Source of the DNA: Telopea speciosissima
Lineage: Eukaryota; Streptophyta; Magnoliopsida; Proteales; Proteaceae
Assembly: GCF_018873765.1 (NCBI RefSeq)
Contig: NC_057918.1
Location: 11,664,862 to 11,728,861, forward strand
Reading direction: 5' to 3'
DNA length: 64,000 bases
The notes under the pieces were generated by a model that saw only the letters and a list, made by a program, of their open reading frames with translations, made no database searches and was not told where the DNA came from. Position 1 is the first letter of the stretch. The number at the start of each line of letters is the position of its first letter. Positions 13,291 through 25,580 of this stretch are shown here, piece by piece. A program made the translations under genes and the position numbers.

Positions 13291-14599
13291 ATCACTTTTT
13301 ATTTTTCGGGGGGGGGGGGGTGGTTAAGAATTAGGAATACCTCTACATTCATTCATACAGACAAAAGTTCACTTATTGTATGGATTACTCAAATATCTAA
13401 ATACCCTATACATCCATACATATCTGTGGATTTGTCGTTCTGAATTTTTAAAATTTTTGCACATGATAATATCCAAATGTATTTGTATGTGTTTGTACAG
13501 GTCATGTTAGTGCCCAATGCCTGAAAAATCGAAATGAACTTGTTGGCAGTCTATCCCAATTTAGCTGCAGTAATTTACTTCTTGCTGATATTGACTTGGG
13601 ATGTCACCAACTTTTCTTCCCCTATCAAATAGAAGGTTTTTTGCAGATATGGTAGGACCTCTAGTTGAGATAGAGTGTCCAACTTGGCAATGATACAATG
13701 GTGTTGAAGGTTGATTTGTTGTTTATAAGTTTGTTTTGCAGATCATCTTTATAACTTAGTGATGCTCATAGTAATTGATTTATTGCATTTGGACAAAGAC
13801 CCCAAAAAAACACCCTTTTTCCTTGGTATGCTGGTTCTGTATCATATTGAATTTGAATATGGAATCTTGGGTGTTCTTATCAATTGTCACAGAATGGTTA
13901 CAGGAAACCAATGTTGTGCTTAGGAAACTCTTGCATAAACTCTAAGATAGAAGGGTTTTCTACTTTTTCTTTATGATAGGTAGAAGTTAGATTCAATATG
14001 CCTAAAGTGATTCTCTGCAAAATTGGGAAAAGTATGGGTCCTTGCAAAGGAGAAGCAGAAGAGGGAGGATTTGTTGAAAGATTCTAGTATTCCAAAAAGG
14101 AAAAAAGATTAGTTGGAGGTAGAATTTTTTCATTAAAATGACTTGTGTAGGTGATGAGTATTCAGATGATTTCTATAGCATTGCAAATGTTGCAAATCAG
14201 TTATTTCCTTCAGGTTGCAAAACATTGGATTGATGGAAAACAGATATGCAAAGGTGAAAATGCACATATTGTTGTTAAGAGTTTCTTGCCCTATCAAAGA
14301 TGCTTCTGTTTGTTACTTTTTAGAGAGCTTCATTAGTTCTTTTTCTTTTTAATCTGACAGCCTTGTTGTTCAGAGATTGGCTAAAGCTTTCATGGCTACT
14401 GCTGCCGGATCTGCCTCTATCTCTTTCAACTCTGCCACGGTTGTGGCCAAATCTGCCCTTTCCGGTGGTCGAACTGGTCAGAGGATTGTGCAGTTTCTGC
14501 AATGGCATAATCCGAAATATAAGAACATATTTATGAGATTGAGAGATTTATTTGAGATTTAAGATTATGTAGAATTCATGAACATTGAAGAGATTCTGT

Positions 14600-14611
14600 T
14601 ATTTTGGGGTT

Positions 14612-14645
<34 letters not shown>
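14600..14645 (+). repeat. (CT)n microsatellite
   Basis: A run of about 14 CT units. Its mirror is the (GA)n run near 23832-23857 in the right arm. Confidence 0.8.
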
Positions 14646-14646
<1 letters not shown>

Positions 14647-15875
14647 GAGCTACGCATCAACGACTTGTGTTTTGGATGGCTTATTTTTATTTGCAAGTGT
14701 TTTTTGTTAGGCTTCAAATTGCTAACCCTTACTGTTAAGTTAATGTATTGCATGTATTTGACCATTTTGTTGGAGTGGCTTTGTGTGATATTGGCTTGAG
14801 TTGTCATTAATTCCTATGATGAAAGATTAATGTTTATGTTGGCTTTGAATGGTTAGTTGGTCCATGCTAGATTTTGCATAATTATGGACTGTGCACATCA
14901 GCACTTTTTCCTTGTAAAAATTACATCATTTTTAATGTTCTGATATCTGATATATGTATTGGTATAATCTGAGAAGCAAACCAATTCCCATTTCACTTTT
15001 CGTAGTTGAGATGGATCACTTGGGCTGTTGTGCAACATCAGTCCAAATACGTAAAAGTATTTCACCATAGCAATGCTCGATTTATTCGTTGCCTTGGCAT
15101 CTTGTATTGAACCTGAGATTCCATTATTGCCTTTCTCAATGGTTATTGAAGGCCAGCGTGGTTCCTTTGTTTCTGTCTTAAAAATGCCACTAGTTTCAAT
15201 ATACTGAATTTAACCCATCAACTGGAACGATACCCAAGCTGCTTCCTCTGCCTCTTTTTTTATAGATGGACCCTCTCTTTCATATGGATGGTTTTTTAGG
15301 TGTGGACCCTCTCTTGTCATTTGGATGGTTTTGTAGGTGTGGTTTCTATCATCTTCATCTGTTTCCTACAGTCCTTAATTTGTTTCATAGTATTTTAAAG
15401 AGGACTGATCTGTGCAGGTATAATTTTTTGTCAACTAGAAAATGCTTTTGATTCGTCTTAATTGCAAGGTCTAGTCATTGAATTCATTATATTCTTAGTT
15501 AATCTGGTTTTGTAGTTTCTTGTTTAAGGTGATTCAAGGACAGATGGTTTTGTTTAGGAGTAATACATTTATATACCTTCAAGGACAAATCTGATTGCTT
15601 AAGAATTATACATTCATTTAAGAATGATATGTCAATATAGCTAATGGAACACCCAAATGGTTCTTTCTGTTACATTCATTTAAAAGTTTATATCTATTGA
15701 CAAGTAAAAATTTTCAGGTCTCTCTATCCTTATGTTCTTGGCTTTTTTTTTTCCCTCTCCTCCTCCCCATCTGATGGCCACTAGGCTGAGAAATTGTTTC
15801 CACCTTTTTATAATAAGTTAGTAATCTCTTGTCTTGGACTAATAATATGTCTGGGATGATGTCTTGAGTTAAAAC

Positions 15876-16019
15876 CTGATTGACATGTATGCAAAAAGTG
15901 GTCGGTTTGATTTTGCTGGAACAGAATACAGAAGAATGATTTTCTTTTCATGGAATGCAATTATTACTTGGTGCTTATTGTCAGGAACCATGCCTACAAT
16001 GTATGCCTTAACCACATGA
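15876..16019 (+). pseudogene. PPR (pentatricopeptide repeat) gene fragment, left arm
   Basis: Forty-seven codons before a stop contain LIDMYAKSGRFDFAG and FFSWNAIIT, the classic paired motifs of plant PLS-type PPR proteins (organelle RNA-binding editing factors). The sequence upstream and downstream has no continuing PPR frame, so this is an isolated remnant. The typical YAKSG-to-SWNAI spacing is kept. The mirror copy at 22456-22598 has lost one base in an A-run. Confidence 0.7.
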
Positions 16020-16596
16020 TTTTTGTTGATCTCTTTCATTGATTGCTTGTGGACTATCATGTTTGACATGATTTATATTGATCTCTTTTCATTGTAGTGG
16101 ATGATGCACTATCTCAATCTTAGGTGTTAACTCTATTCAATTTATGAATTGTGGTATATATAATTAATGAATTCCATTTTCAGTTCTCTAGACTTATTTG
16201 TTATTTTTGTAGGGCAGCAGGATAGTAGTTGACTAATGATTTATGAGAGTAGCTGAGGATTGATGATTTATGATAGGGGCTGTCTTAAGACTTTCTTTAT
16301 GAGATGTATCATGCGTGGCTGCATTTGGAATTGATAATTTTCATTTCAGTAGGTTTTAACTTATCAGTGTTGAATAGTGGATTATTCACATTCAATGGAT
16401 GAATGGTTCATGGACGCTTTACTGCTATTTCTTATTTGAGATATAGATCATGATGCAACCACATGATCTATTTTAATTGACATTGTAAAACTGAATTAAC
16501 ATGAAACCGTTTCAGTCATCCAATTCAATGTATTTGATGTTTGGTGACTTGTGAATCTTCTCAATGATAGTTGCTCTCTTTTGCTTTCTTATATGA

Positions 16597-16667
16597 GAGT
16601 CTTTAGCTCAAACAGGTAGAGCACTTGGGGATTCCCAATATATGGTGGTTCGAATCCACCAAGACTC
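16597..16667 (+). tRNA. tRNA-like sequence, left arm (probably pseudo-tRNA)
   Basis: These 71 bases fold like a tRNA. There is a perfect 7-bp acceptor stem (GAGTCTT with AAGACTC), a D-arm GCTC-AAACAGGTA-GAGC, and a perfect T-arm GGTGG-TTCGAAT-CCACC, so A-box and B-box consensus are present. The anticodon arm is poor: pairing is imperfect and T33 is missing, so no anticodon can be assigned with trust. It lies at the point where arm identity starts to fall. It could be a degenerate tRNA gene or a SINE head; the intact acceptor stem favours the former. Confidence 0.45.
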
Positions 16668-16718
16668 ATTTATTGTTATTAAGTCTAGGGTAAATTACTT
16701 TGTACACCTGCACCCCCC

Positions 16719-16947
16719 TTGCGTGAGATCGAGATGCATAACAAACGGATATCGATCAAGGATTGTGGTGAGTAGCTCATAATGGAGGGGCTTGAGTCTT
16801 CCGGTGTTGAGCTTCAACAGCGTAGAAGGATTTGCAGACTATAGATAATGATTTCTTGTCAAGAGGATTTTCATAGAGGAATTCAAGAATCACATAGAGA
16901 ATTTCTTCAGTGAGGAGATCAAAAGGGTTGAAGCCCAAGCCTTTCAT
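16719..16947 (-). pseudogene. F-box/LRR protein fragment, left arm
   Basis: On the minus strand, a start codon at 16947 opens MKGLGFNPFDLLTEEILYVI, continuing through ENPLDKKSLSIVCKSFY and VEAQHRKT. This is the F-box of FBL3-like F-box/LRR proteins, which recruit substrates to SCF ubiquitin ligases. Relatives read DLLTEEIL...DRKSFSLVCKEFYRVEA. A later 1-base loss shifts ELLTTILDRYPFVMHLDLTQ out of frame, and no LRRs follow. It is therefore a broken gene fragment. The right-arm copy carries a different frameshift. Confidence 0.7.
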
Positions 16948-18482
16948 GTTGAGGCATCATAAGATGCACAGTATATGACATTTTGTTTAGTTCCCCTCAT
17001 CCACACATCAACGCATGTGACAAGTGTCCTCCCCCTCCCCCCCTAATGGTGGAGTCGGACAACAAAGAGCTGATCACTTCATTATCACGTAATGAATCCT
17101 TGAATCAGATTCCAACGCTGAACATAGTTGGGGATATCCTCCATCTTGCAACTTTTTAACTTCTGTTCGTTTCACCATATTTCTAGGAAGATTAAAAACG
17201 AGGCGACTCCCGGCTCGAAGGGTGTTGTCCATAACGTGTAGGACTTCTTGGCCCATTTCCTCCCCATGAATGTCTGATATTTGTACTTTGGATATTGTGT
17301 GTCGTTCACGTTTCAATAAATAGCTTCCTTTATGCAGTGTTTTCCCAAAAAATTCCATCAATGTTTATTTTAATGAGATCATAGTGGAGGCAAAATAAGA
17401 TCGATTCAGGTCATCATTTGGATTAGTTTCCATGGTTGACATGCTCGACACTTAAGACAAGTGGGAAAATATATATTCCAAATCCAACAAACCAGGTCAA
17501 ATTGTTTGCCCTGAAAACCAATCAGTGTTTAATTTTGCAAGGAAGTGGCAAAAAAAATAAAAAATAAAAAATTGGACATTTAGTGAAAGGAATCGGTTGC
17601 TCTAGTTGACACATCAATGAACATTAACCATTTTATTCCTAAGATTGACAATAGAGTCGTTGTCGCCGAATTTGATCGATGTCGTGGATAACTTGCAAAG
17701 ATGAAGGGCACAAGGGGAACTTGGAGCGGACTTGAGGCCTAAGTCGGACCGAGCAACAACAATTACGAGGGGAATTCGAAAGAATAGTAGTTGTTGAATG
17801 AATGTATCTTGGCTCCCCTTAACTATATAAAGGACAAACAGTTGCAGAGTCTAGACTCTAGACTGGAGTAAAAGTCCATTGATGTTTAGTACTTATTTTA
17901 TTTTAATGTGATCATAGAAGAGGCAACATAATATCCATTTGGATCAGCATTTGGATTAATTACCATAGTTGACAAGTTAGTACTTGTGACAGGTTAGAAC
18001 AAAAAATTCCAAATCCAACAAATTGAAAATTTGGAAGGGAATGAAACTAGGGGAAAATTGGTAACTAGACTCCTCCAGTAGGGGTAGTTTTTGTAATTTC
18101 TAGAAACACAAGCAATTTTAAATTTTGAGAGGTAATTTTGAATTTTGAAGTGAGCTCAGTCTACCAACCATTGGATAGACATGGAATTCGATGTCGCAGC
18201 TTGGGAGTGGGCGCACGATGATGCTCAACCCCAGGCCATAGAGGATCTAAATATCGTTAACCATTTGAGTCCTTAGGTTGACAAGGTCCATCGATCATAT
18301 GATTCCAATCACCATAGAGTCTATAGGGCAAATCTTCTACCCAAAAGCGAGAAAAAAAGGGCTAGTCCCTGTTGATGCCACGTGGAATCCAATAGACTAG
18401 TGTGCATTATTTTCACATTTGATATTCAAAATCAAAACCTGTAGAAAATCATGGAAATCCCCAAGAGAATCCCTCCAAGAGA

Positions 18483-19222
18483 GTGAAATCTAATTGGAAT
18501 CGGCACATTAATCATATTGGACCGGGCATTCCTTCCCCATCTAAATATGAAACCCTTTCCACTTCGCCGTTTATTTTTCACCTGCTCAATCGTCGCTCCA
18601 TCTCTTTCTTGCTCTTTGAAGGACGAAGGCCGTCATCTTTGCAAAACCTCGACTCGCATCCCATTTCCTCTCCACTTCCTCGTCAACCACTGACCTTCTT
18701 TAACAACCTCCAGTGCTACTGCTTGTTGCTCTGCGATACGGCTCTTTGAGATCTGCTGCGCATTACCTTTGTGTCAAATTTTGGTGGAAACATGGTGAGA
18801 AACCCTACCCTCTCGAACTTGGGATGAGTATACACTACAAGATATTCAGTGCACGGCTCTGCGCAACCATCATTTCTTCTCTGCTACGCATTGCTACGAG
18901 AGGGCAAGTTTTGGTCGGACTTGAATTTGAAATTAGTAATTGCATCTATTGCAGGTATTGTTCTTAATTTTCATTTTATATTTTTGTTTTACTTGTTTTT
19001 CGTGTAATGAACAAATTCCTAGCGGAGTTCCTTGACATTGCGATTGATGCGGGAAGAGAGCCGAGAGGTCTTGTCGAAAACATTGTTTTTTATTTATTTC
19101 ACGGTTATTCGTTTAAAGGAGACACCAAGTTTCTTTTACAACACCTCAAACCTCGTCCTTCTTTTCCCTTGCTTTGCGAGATAATTGAAAAGGATTTTAC
19201 GAAACTAGCGAGTCAAGCATAA
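18483..19222 (+). other. Unidentified transcript-like region next to palindrome centre, left arm
   Basis: Near the palindrome centre, the left arm keeps a 71-codon frame at 19007-19222. It opens with MNKFLAEFLDIAIDAGREP and ends in FTKLASQA, 6 bp before the arm border. Upstream are plausible donor sites, ATG|GTGAGA near 18793 and GCAG|GTATTG near 18954. In the right arm the matching frame is broken by an extra A and other indels. I do not recognise the protein. It may be a gene remnant or chance. Confidence 0.25.
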
Positions 19223-19228
19223 AGGTCG

Positions 19229-19256
19229 TATCTTTCCGCCTTTACAAATGCCCTAC
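19229..19256. other. 28-bp spacer at the palindrome centre
   Basis: The arms end in GCATAAAGGTCG (left) and CGACCTTTATGC (right). The 28 bases between them are not symmetrical. A hairpin with 6.5-kb stems and a 28-base loop would form from single strands or RNA. Confidence 0.95.
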
Positions 19257-21521
19257 CGACCTTTATGCTTGACTCGCTAGTTTCGTAAAATCCTTTTGAA
19301 TTATCTGCAAAGCAAGGGAAAAGAAGGACGAGGTTTGAGGTGTTGTAAAAGAAACTTGGTGTCTCCTTTAAACGAATAATGTGAAATAAATAAAAACAAT
19401 GTTTTCGATAAGACCTCTCGACTCTCTTCCCGCATCAATCGCAATGTCAAGGAACTCCGCTTAGGAATTTGTTCATTACACGTAAAAACAAGTAAAACAA
19501 AAATATAAAATGAAAATTAAGAACAATACCGCAATAGATGCAATTACTAATTTCAAATTCAAGTCCGACCAAAACTTGCCCTCTCGTAGCAATGCGTAGT
19601 GTAGAAGAAATGATGGCTGCGCAGAGCAGCACTGTAATATCTTGTAGTGTATACTCATCCCAAGTTCGAGAGGGTAGGGTTTCTCACCATGTTTCCACCA
19701 AAATTTGACACAAAGGTAATGCGCAGCAGATCTCAAAGAGCCGTATCGCAGAGCAACAAAGCAGAAATGGGAGGTTGTTAAAGAAGGTCGTGGCTGACGA
19801 GGAAGTGGAGAGGAAATGGGGATGCGAGTCGAGGTTTTGCAAAGATGACGGCCTTCGTCCTTCAAAGAGCAAGAAAGAGATGGAGCGACGATTGAGCAGG
19901 TGAAAATAAACAAGGAAGTGGAAAGGGTTTCATATTTAGATGGGGAAGGAATGCCCGGTCCAATATGATTAATGTGCCGATTCCAATTAGATTTCACTCT
20001 CTTGGAGGGATTCTCTCATGGATTTCCATGATTTTCACAGGTTTTGATTTTGAATATCAAATGTGAAAATAATGCACACTAGTCTATTGGATTCCACGTG
20101 GCATCAACAGGACTAGCCCTTTTTTTCTCGCTTTTGGGTAGAAGATTTGCCCTATAGACTCTATGGTGATTGGAATCATATGATCGATGGACCTTGTCAA
20201 CCTAAGGACTCAAATGGTTAACGATATTTAGATCCTCTATGGCCTGGGGTTGAGCAGCCATCGTGCGCTCCACTCCCAAGTCGCGACATCGAATTCCATG
20301 TCTATCCAATGGTTGGTAGACGGAGCTCACTTCAAAATTCAAAATTACCTCTCAAAATTTAAAATTGCTTGTGTTTCTAGAAATTACAAAACTACCCCTA
20401 CTGGAGGAGTCTAGTTACCAATTTTCCCTAGTTTCATTCCCTTCCAAATTTTCAATTTGTTGGATTTGGAATTTTTGTTCTAACCTGTCACAAGTACTAA
20501 CTTGTCAACTATGGTAATTAATCCAAATGCTGATCCAAATGGATATTATGTTGCCTCTTCTATGATCACATTAAAATAAAATAAGTACTAAACATCAATG
20601 GACTTTACTCCACCAGAGTCTAGACTCTGCAACTGTTTGTCCTTTATATAGTTAAGGGGAGCCAAGATACATTCATTCAACAACTACTATTCTTTCGAAT
20701 TCCTCCTCGTAATTGTTGTTGCTCGGTCCGACTTAGGCCTCGAAGTCCGCTCCAAGTTCCCCTTGTGCCCTTCATCTTTGCAAGTTATCCACGACATCGA
20801 TCAAATTCGACGACAAAGACTCTATTGTCAATCTTAGGAATAAAATGGTTAATGTTCATTGATGTGTCAACTAGAGCAACCGATTCCTTTCACTAAATGT
20901 CCAATTTTTTATTTTTTATTTTTTTGCCACTTCCTGCAAAATTAAACACTCGATTGGTTTTCGTGGCAAACAATTTGACCTGGTTTGTTGGATTTGGAAT
21001 ATATATTTTCCCACTTGTCTTAAGTGTCGAGCATGTCAACCATGGAAACTAATCCAAATGATGACCGAATCGATCTTATTTTGCCTCCACTATGATCTCA
21101 TTAAAATAAACATTGATGGAATTTTTGGGAAAACACTCGCATAAAGGAAGCTATTTATTGAAACGTGAACGACACACAATATCCAAAGTACAAATATCGA
21201 CATTCATGGGGAGGAAATGGGCCAAGAAGTCCTACACGTTATGGACAACACCCTTCGAGTCGGGAGTCAGCTACGTTTTTAATCTTCCTAGAAATATGGT
21301 GAAACGAACAGAAGTAAAAAGTTGCAAGATGGAGGATATCCCCAACTATGTTCAGCGTTGGAATCTGATTCAAGGATTCATTACGTGATAATGAAGTGAT
21401 CAGCTCTTTGTTGTCCGACTCCACCATTAGGGGAGGGGAGGACACTTGTCACATGCGTTGATGTGTGGATGAGGGGAACTAAACAAAATGTCATATACTG
21501 TGCATCTTATGATGCCTCAAC

Positions 21522-21748
21522 ATGAAAGGCTTGGGCTTCAACCCTTTTGATCTCCTCACTGAAGAAATTCTCTATGTGATTCTTGAATTCCTCTATGAAA
21601 ATCCTCTTGACAAGAAATCATTATCTATAGTCTGCAAATCCTTCTACCGTTGAAGCTCAACACCGGAAGACTCAAGCCCCTCCATTATGAGCTACTCACC
21701 ACAATCCTTGATCGATATCCGTTTGTTATGCATCTCGATCTCACGCAA
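21522..21748 (+). pseudogene. F-box/LRR protein fragment, right arm
   Basis: This is the mirror of the left-arm fragment. It opens with MKGLGFNPFDLLTEEILYVI and then reads DKKSLSIVCKSFYR, followed by a stop caused by small losses relative to the left copy. The remaining part, YELLTTILDRYPFVMHLDL, is readable in another frame. The F-box is recognisable but the gene is broken and has no LRR region. Confidence 0.7.
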
Positions 21749-21806
21749 GGGGGGGGGGGGTTGCAGGTGTACAAAGTAATTTACCCTAGACTTAATAACA
21801 ATAAAT

Positions 21807-21878
21807 GAGTCTTGGTGGATTCGAACCACCATATATTGGGGAATCCCCAAGTGCTCTACCTGTTTGAGCTAAAGACTC
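21807..21878 (-). tRNA. tRNA-like sequence, right arm (probably pseudo-tRNA)
   Basis: At 72 bases it is one longer than the left copy (an extra C in the anticodon arm), which gives a better anticodon stem with 4 of 5 pairs and a four-base variable loop. The loop GGATTCC lacks T33. The nominal anticodon would be ATT, which is not trustworthy. Acceptor and T stems are perfect. Confidence 0.45.
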
Positions 21879-22455
21879 TCATATAAGAAAGCAAAAGAGA
21901 GCAACTATCATTGAGAAGATTCACAAGTCACCAAACATCAAATACATTGAATTGGATGACTGAAACGGTTTCATGTTAATTCAGTTTTACAATGTCAATT
22001 AAAATAGATCATGTGGTTGCATCATGATCTATATCTCAAATAAGAAATAGCAGTAAAGCGTCCATGAACCATTCATCCATTGAATGTGAATAATCCACTA
22101 TTCAACACTGATAAGTTAAAACCTACTGAAATGAAAATTATCAATTCCAAATGCAGCCACGCATGATACATCTCATAAAGAAAGTCTTAAGACAGCCCCT
22201 ATCATAAATCATCAATCCTCAGCTACTCTCATAAATCATTAGTCAACTACTATCCTGCTGCCCTACAAAAATAACAAATAAGTCTAGAGAACTGAAAATG
22301 GAATTCATTAATTATATATACCACAATTCATAAATTGAATAGAGTTAACACCTAAGATTGAGATAGTGCATCATCCACTACAATGAAAAGAGATCAATAT
22401 AAATCATGTCAAACATGATAGTCCACAAGCAATCAATGAAAGAGATCAACAAAAA

Positions 22456-22598
22456 TCATGTGGTTAAGGCATACATTGTAGGCATGGTTCCTGACAATAA
22501 GCACCAAGTAATAATTGCATTCCATGAAAAGAAAATCATTCTTCTGTATTCTGTTCCAGCAAAATCAAACCGACCACTTTTGCATACATGTCAATCAG
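22456..22598 (-). pseudogene. PPR gene fragment, right arm
   Basis: This is the mirror of 15876-16019, with one base lost in a homopolymer so that DMYAKSG is out of frame with the following SWNAIIT block. It is an isolated remnant without neighbouring PPR repeats. Confidence 0.65.
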
Positions 22599-23830
22599 GT
22601 TTTAACTCAAGACATCATCCCAGACATATTATTAGTCCAAGACAAGAGATTACTAACTTATTATAAAAAGGTGGAAACAATTTCTCAGCCTAGTGGCCAT
22701 CAGATGGGGGAGGAGGAGAGGGAAAAAACAAAAGCCAAGAACATAAGGATAGAGAGACCTGAAAATTTTTACTTGTCAATAGATATAAACTTTTAAATGA
22801 ATGTAACAGAAAGAACCATTTGGGTGTTCCATTAGCTATATTGACATATCATTCTTAAATGAATGTATAATTCTTAAGCAATCAGATTTGTCCTTGAAGG
22901 TATATAAATGTATTACTCCTAAACAAAACCATCTGTCCTTGAATCACCTTAAACAAGAAACTACAAAACCAGATTAACTAAGAATATAATGAATTCAATG
23001 ACTAGACCTTGCAATTAAGACGAATCAAAAGCATTTTCTAGTTGACAAAAATTATACCTGCACAGATCAGTCCTCTTTAAAATACTATGAAACAAATTAA
23101 GGACTGTAGGAAACAGATGAAGATGATAGAAACCACACCTACAAAACCATCCAAATGACAAGAGAGGGTCCACACCTAAAAAACCATCCATATGAAAGAG
23201 AGGGTCCATCTATAAAAAAGAGGCAGAGGAAGCAGCTTGGGTATCGTTCCAGTTGATGGGTTAAATTCAGTATATTGAAACTAGTGGCATTTTTAAGACA
23301 GAAACAAAGGAACCACGCTGGCCTTCAATAACCATTGAGAAAGGCAATAATGGAATCTCAGGTTCAATACAAGATGCCAAGGCAAGCGAATAAATCGAGC
23401 ATTGCTATGGTGAAATACTTTTACGTATTTGGACTGATGTTGCACAACAGCCCAAGTGATCCATCTCAACTACGAAAAGTGAAATGGGAATTGGTTTGCT
23501 TCTCAGATTATACCAATACATATATCAGATATCAGAACATTAAAAATGATGTAATTTTTACAAGGAAAAAGTGCTGATGTGCACAGTCCATAATTATGCA
23601 AAATCTAGCATGGACCAACTAACCATTCAAAGCCAACATAAACATTAATCTTTCATCATAGGAATTAATGACAACTCAAGCCAATATCACACAAAGCCAC
23701 TCCAACAAAATGGTCAAATACATGCAATACATTAACTTAACAGTAAGGGTTAGCAATTTGAAGCCTAACAAAAAACACTTGCAAATAAAAATAAGCCATC
23801 CAAAACACAAGTCGTTGATGCGTAGCTCGC

Positions 23831-23861
<31 letters not shown>

Positions 23862-25179
23862 AACCCCAAAATAACAGAATCTCTTCAATGTTCATGAATT
23901 CTACATAATCTTAAATCTCAAATAAATCTCTCAATCTCATAAATATGTTCTTATATTTCGGATTATGCCATTGCAGAAACTGCACAATCCTCTGACCAGT
24001 TCGACCACCGGAAAGGGCAGATTTGGCCACAACCGTGGCAGAGTTGAAAGAGATAGAGGCAGATCCGGCAGCAGTAGCCATGAAAGCTTTAGCCAATCTC
24101 TGAACAACAAGGCTGTCAGATTAAAAAGAAAAAGAACTAATGAAGCTCTCTAAAAAGTAACAAACAGAAGCATCTTTGATAGGGCAAGAAACTCTTAACA
24201 ACAATATGTGCATTTTCACCTTTGCATATCTGTTTTCCATCAATCCAATGTTTTGCAACCTGAAGGAAATAACTGATTTGCAACATTTGCAATGCTATAG
24301 AAATCATCTGAATACTCATCACCTACACAAGTCATTTTAATGAAAAATTCTACCTCCAACTAATCTTTTTTCCTTTTTGGAATACTAGAATCTTTCAACA
24401 AATCCTCCCTCTTCTGCTTCTCCTTTGCAAGGACCCATACTTTTCCCAATTTTGCAGAGAATCACTTTAGGCATATTGAATCTAACTTCTACCTATCATA
24501 AAGAAAAAGTAGAAAACCCTTCTATCTTAGAGTTTATGCAAGAGTTTCCTAAGCACAACATTGGTTTCCTGTAACCATTCTGTGACAATTGATAAGAACA
24601 CCCAAGATTCCATATTCAAATTCAATATGATACAGAACCAGCATACCAAGGAAAAAGGGTGTTTTTTGGGGTCTTTGTCCAAATGCAATAAATCAATTAC
24701 TATGAGCATCACTAAGTTATAAAGATGATCTGCAAAACAAACTTATAAACAACAAATCAACCTTCAACACCATTGTATCATTGCCAAGTTGGACACTCTA
24801 TCTCAACTAGAGGTCCTACCATATCTGCAAAAAACCTTCTATTTGATAGGGGAAGAAAAGTTGGTGACATCCCAAGTCAATATCAGCAAGAAGTAAATTA
24901 CTGCAGCTAAATTGGGATAGACTGCCAACAAGTTCATTTCGATTTTTCAGGCATTGGGCACTAACATGACCTGTACAAACACATACAAATACATTTGGAT
25001 ATTATCATGTGCAAAAATTTTAAAAATTCAGAACGACAAATCCACAGATATGTATGGATGTATAGGGTATTTAGATATTTGAGTAATCCATACAATAAGT
25101 GAACTTTTGTCTGTATGAATGAATGTAGAGGTATTCCTAATTCTTAACCACCCCCCCCCCCCCCGAAAAAAAAAGTGAT

Positions 25180-25580
25180 AATCCTAACCCACTGCATTTA
25201 GAAAGGAAAAGAGAGAATAAGAGAAGATGAAAGGTGAGAGACAGAGAGCGCAGAGGCAGGATACCCATTCATCCTCAAGTTCTGCAAATTGCTAATGAGA
25301 GTGTAAGGCAGCAAGATCGGGGCTAGGCAATTAAGATAGCGGCACTGTGATTCATCTCTCTCTTCTATACTCCGCCGACTATTCAACAAAAATACGATCG
25401 TTTTCCCTCTAGTTTCGCCATCACCAGAAACCATCTACAGCATCTAGATTGCTCTCTGGTACAGGTGAGAGAACGCGTAGAGAAGAATAAGAGAGATTGG
25501 GGTTCGAAATCTGGGAGTCGAGAGTAGGCCCAACCGAGAACCAAGCGTTCGACAGGAGAGAGAGAGAGAGAGAGTGCGTA
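25180..25580 (-). other. Gene-start-like region of unidentified gene, right arm copy
   Basis: This is the mirror of 12890-13290. The frame starting at 25434 (MVSGDGETRGKTIVF...) is longer here, 78 codons, because a C-run is one base shorter. It also carries the MAKLEGKRSYFC frame. No family is recognised. Confidence 0.25.

Larger units (their letters stand above)
12721..19228 (+). repeat. Left arm of a 13-kb palindrome (inverted repeat)
   Basis: This 6508-bp arm is repeated in reverse complement at 19257-25748. Paired positions sum to 38469 at the outer border (12721 with 25748), 38473 near 14.2 kb, 38475 near 16.6 kb and 38485 at the centre, so only small indels accumulate. Identity is nearly complete in the outer 4 kb. 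The coding shadow at 14377-14562 is identical residue for residue to 23911-24096. From about 16.7 kb inward, single-base indels and substitutions become frequent. The arm carries a gene-start-like region, a PPR fragment, a tRNA-like sequence and an F-box fragment. Similarity stops at GCAAAAGG at 12721, preceded by AT-rich DNA. Confidence 0.95.

Noticed and set aside
19476..19997. 173-codon minus-strand frame in the right arm
   Set aside because: The matching left-arm frame is broken into two shorter ones and the residues show no known family. It is more likely chance or leader sequence.
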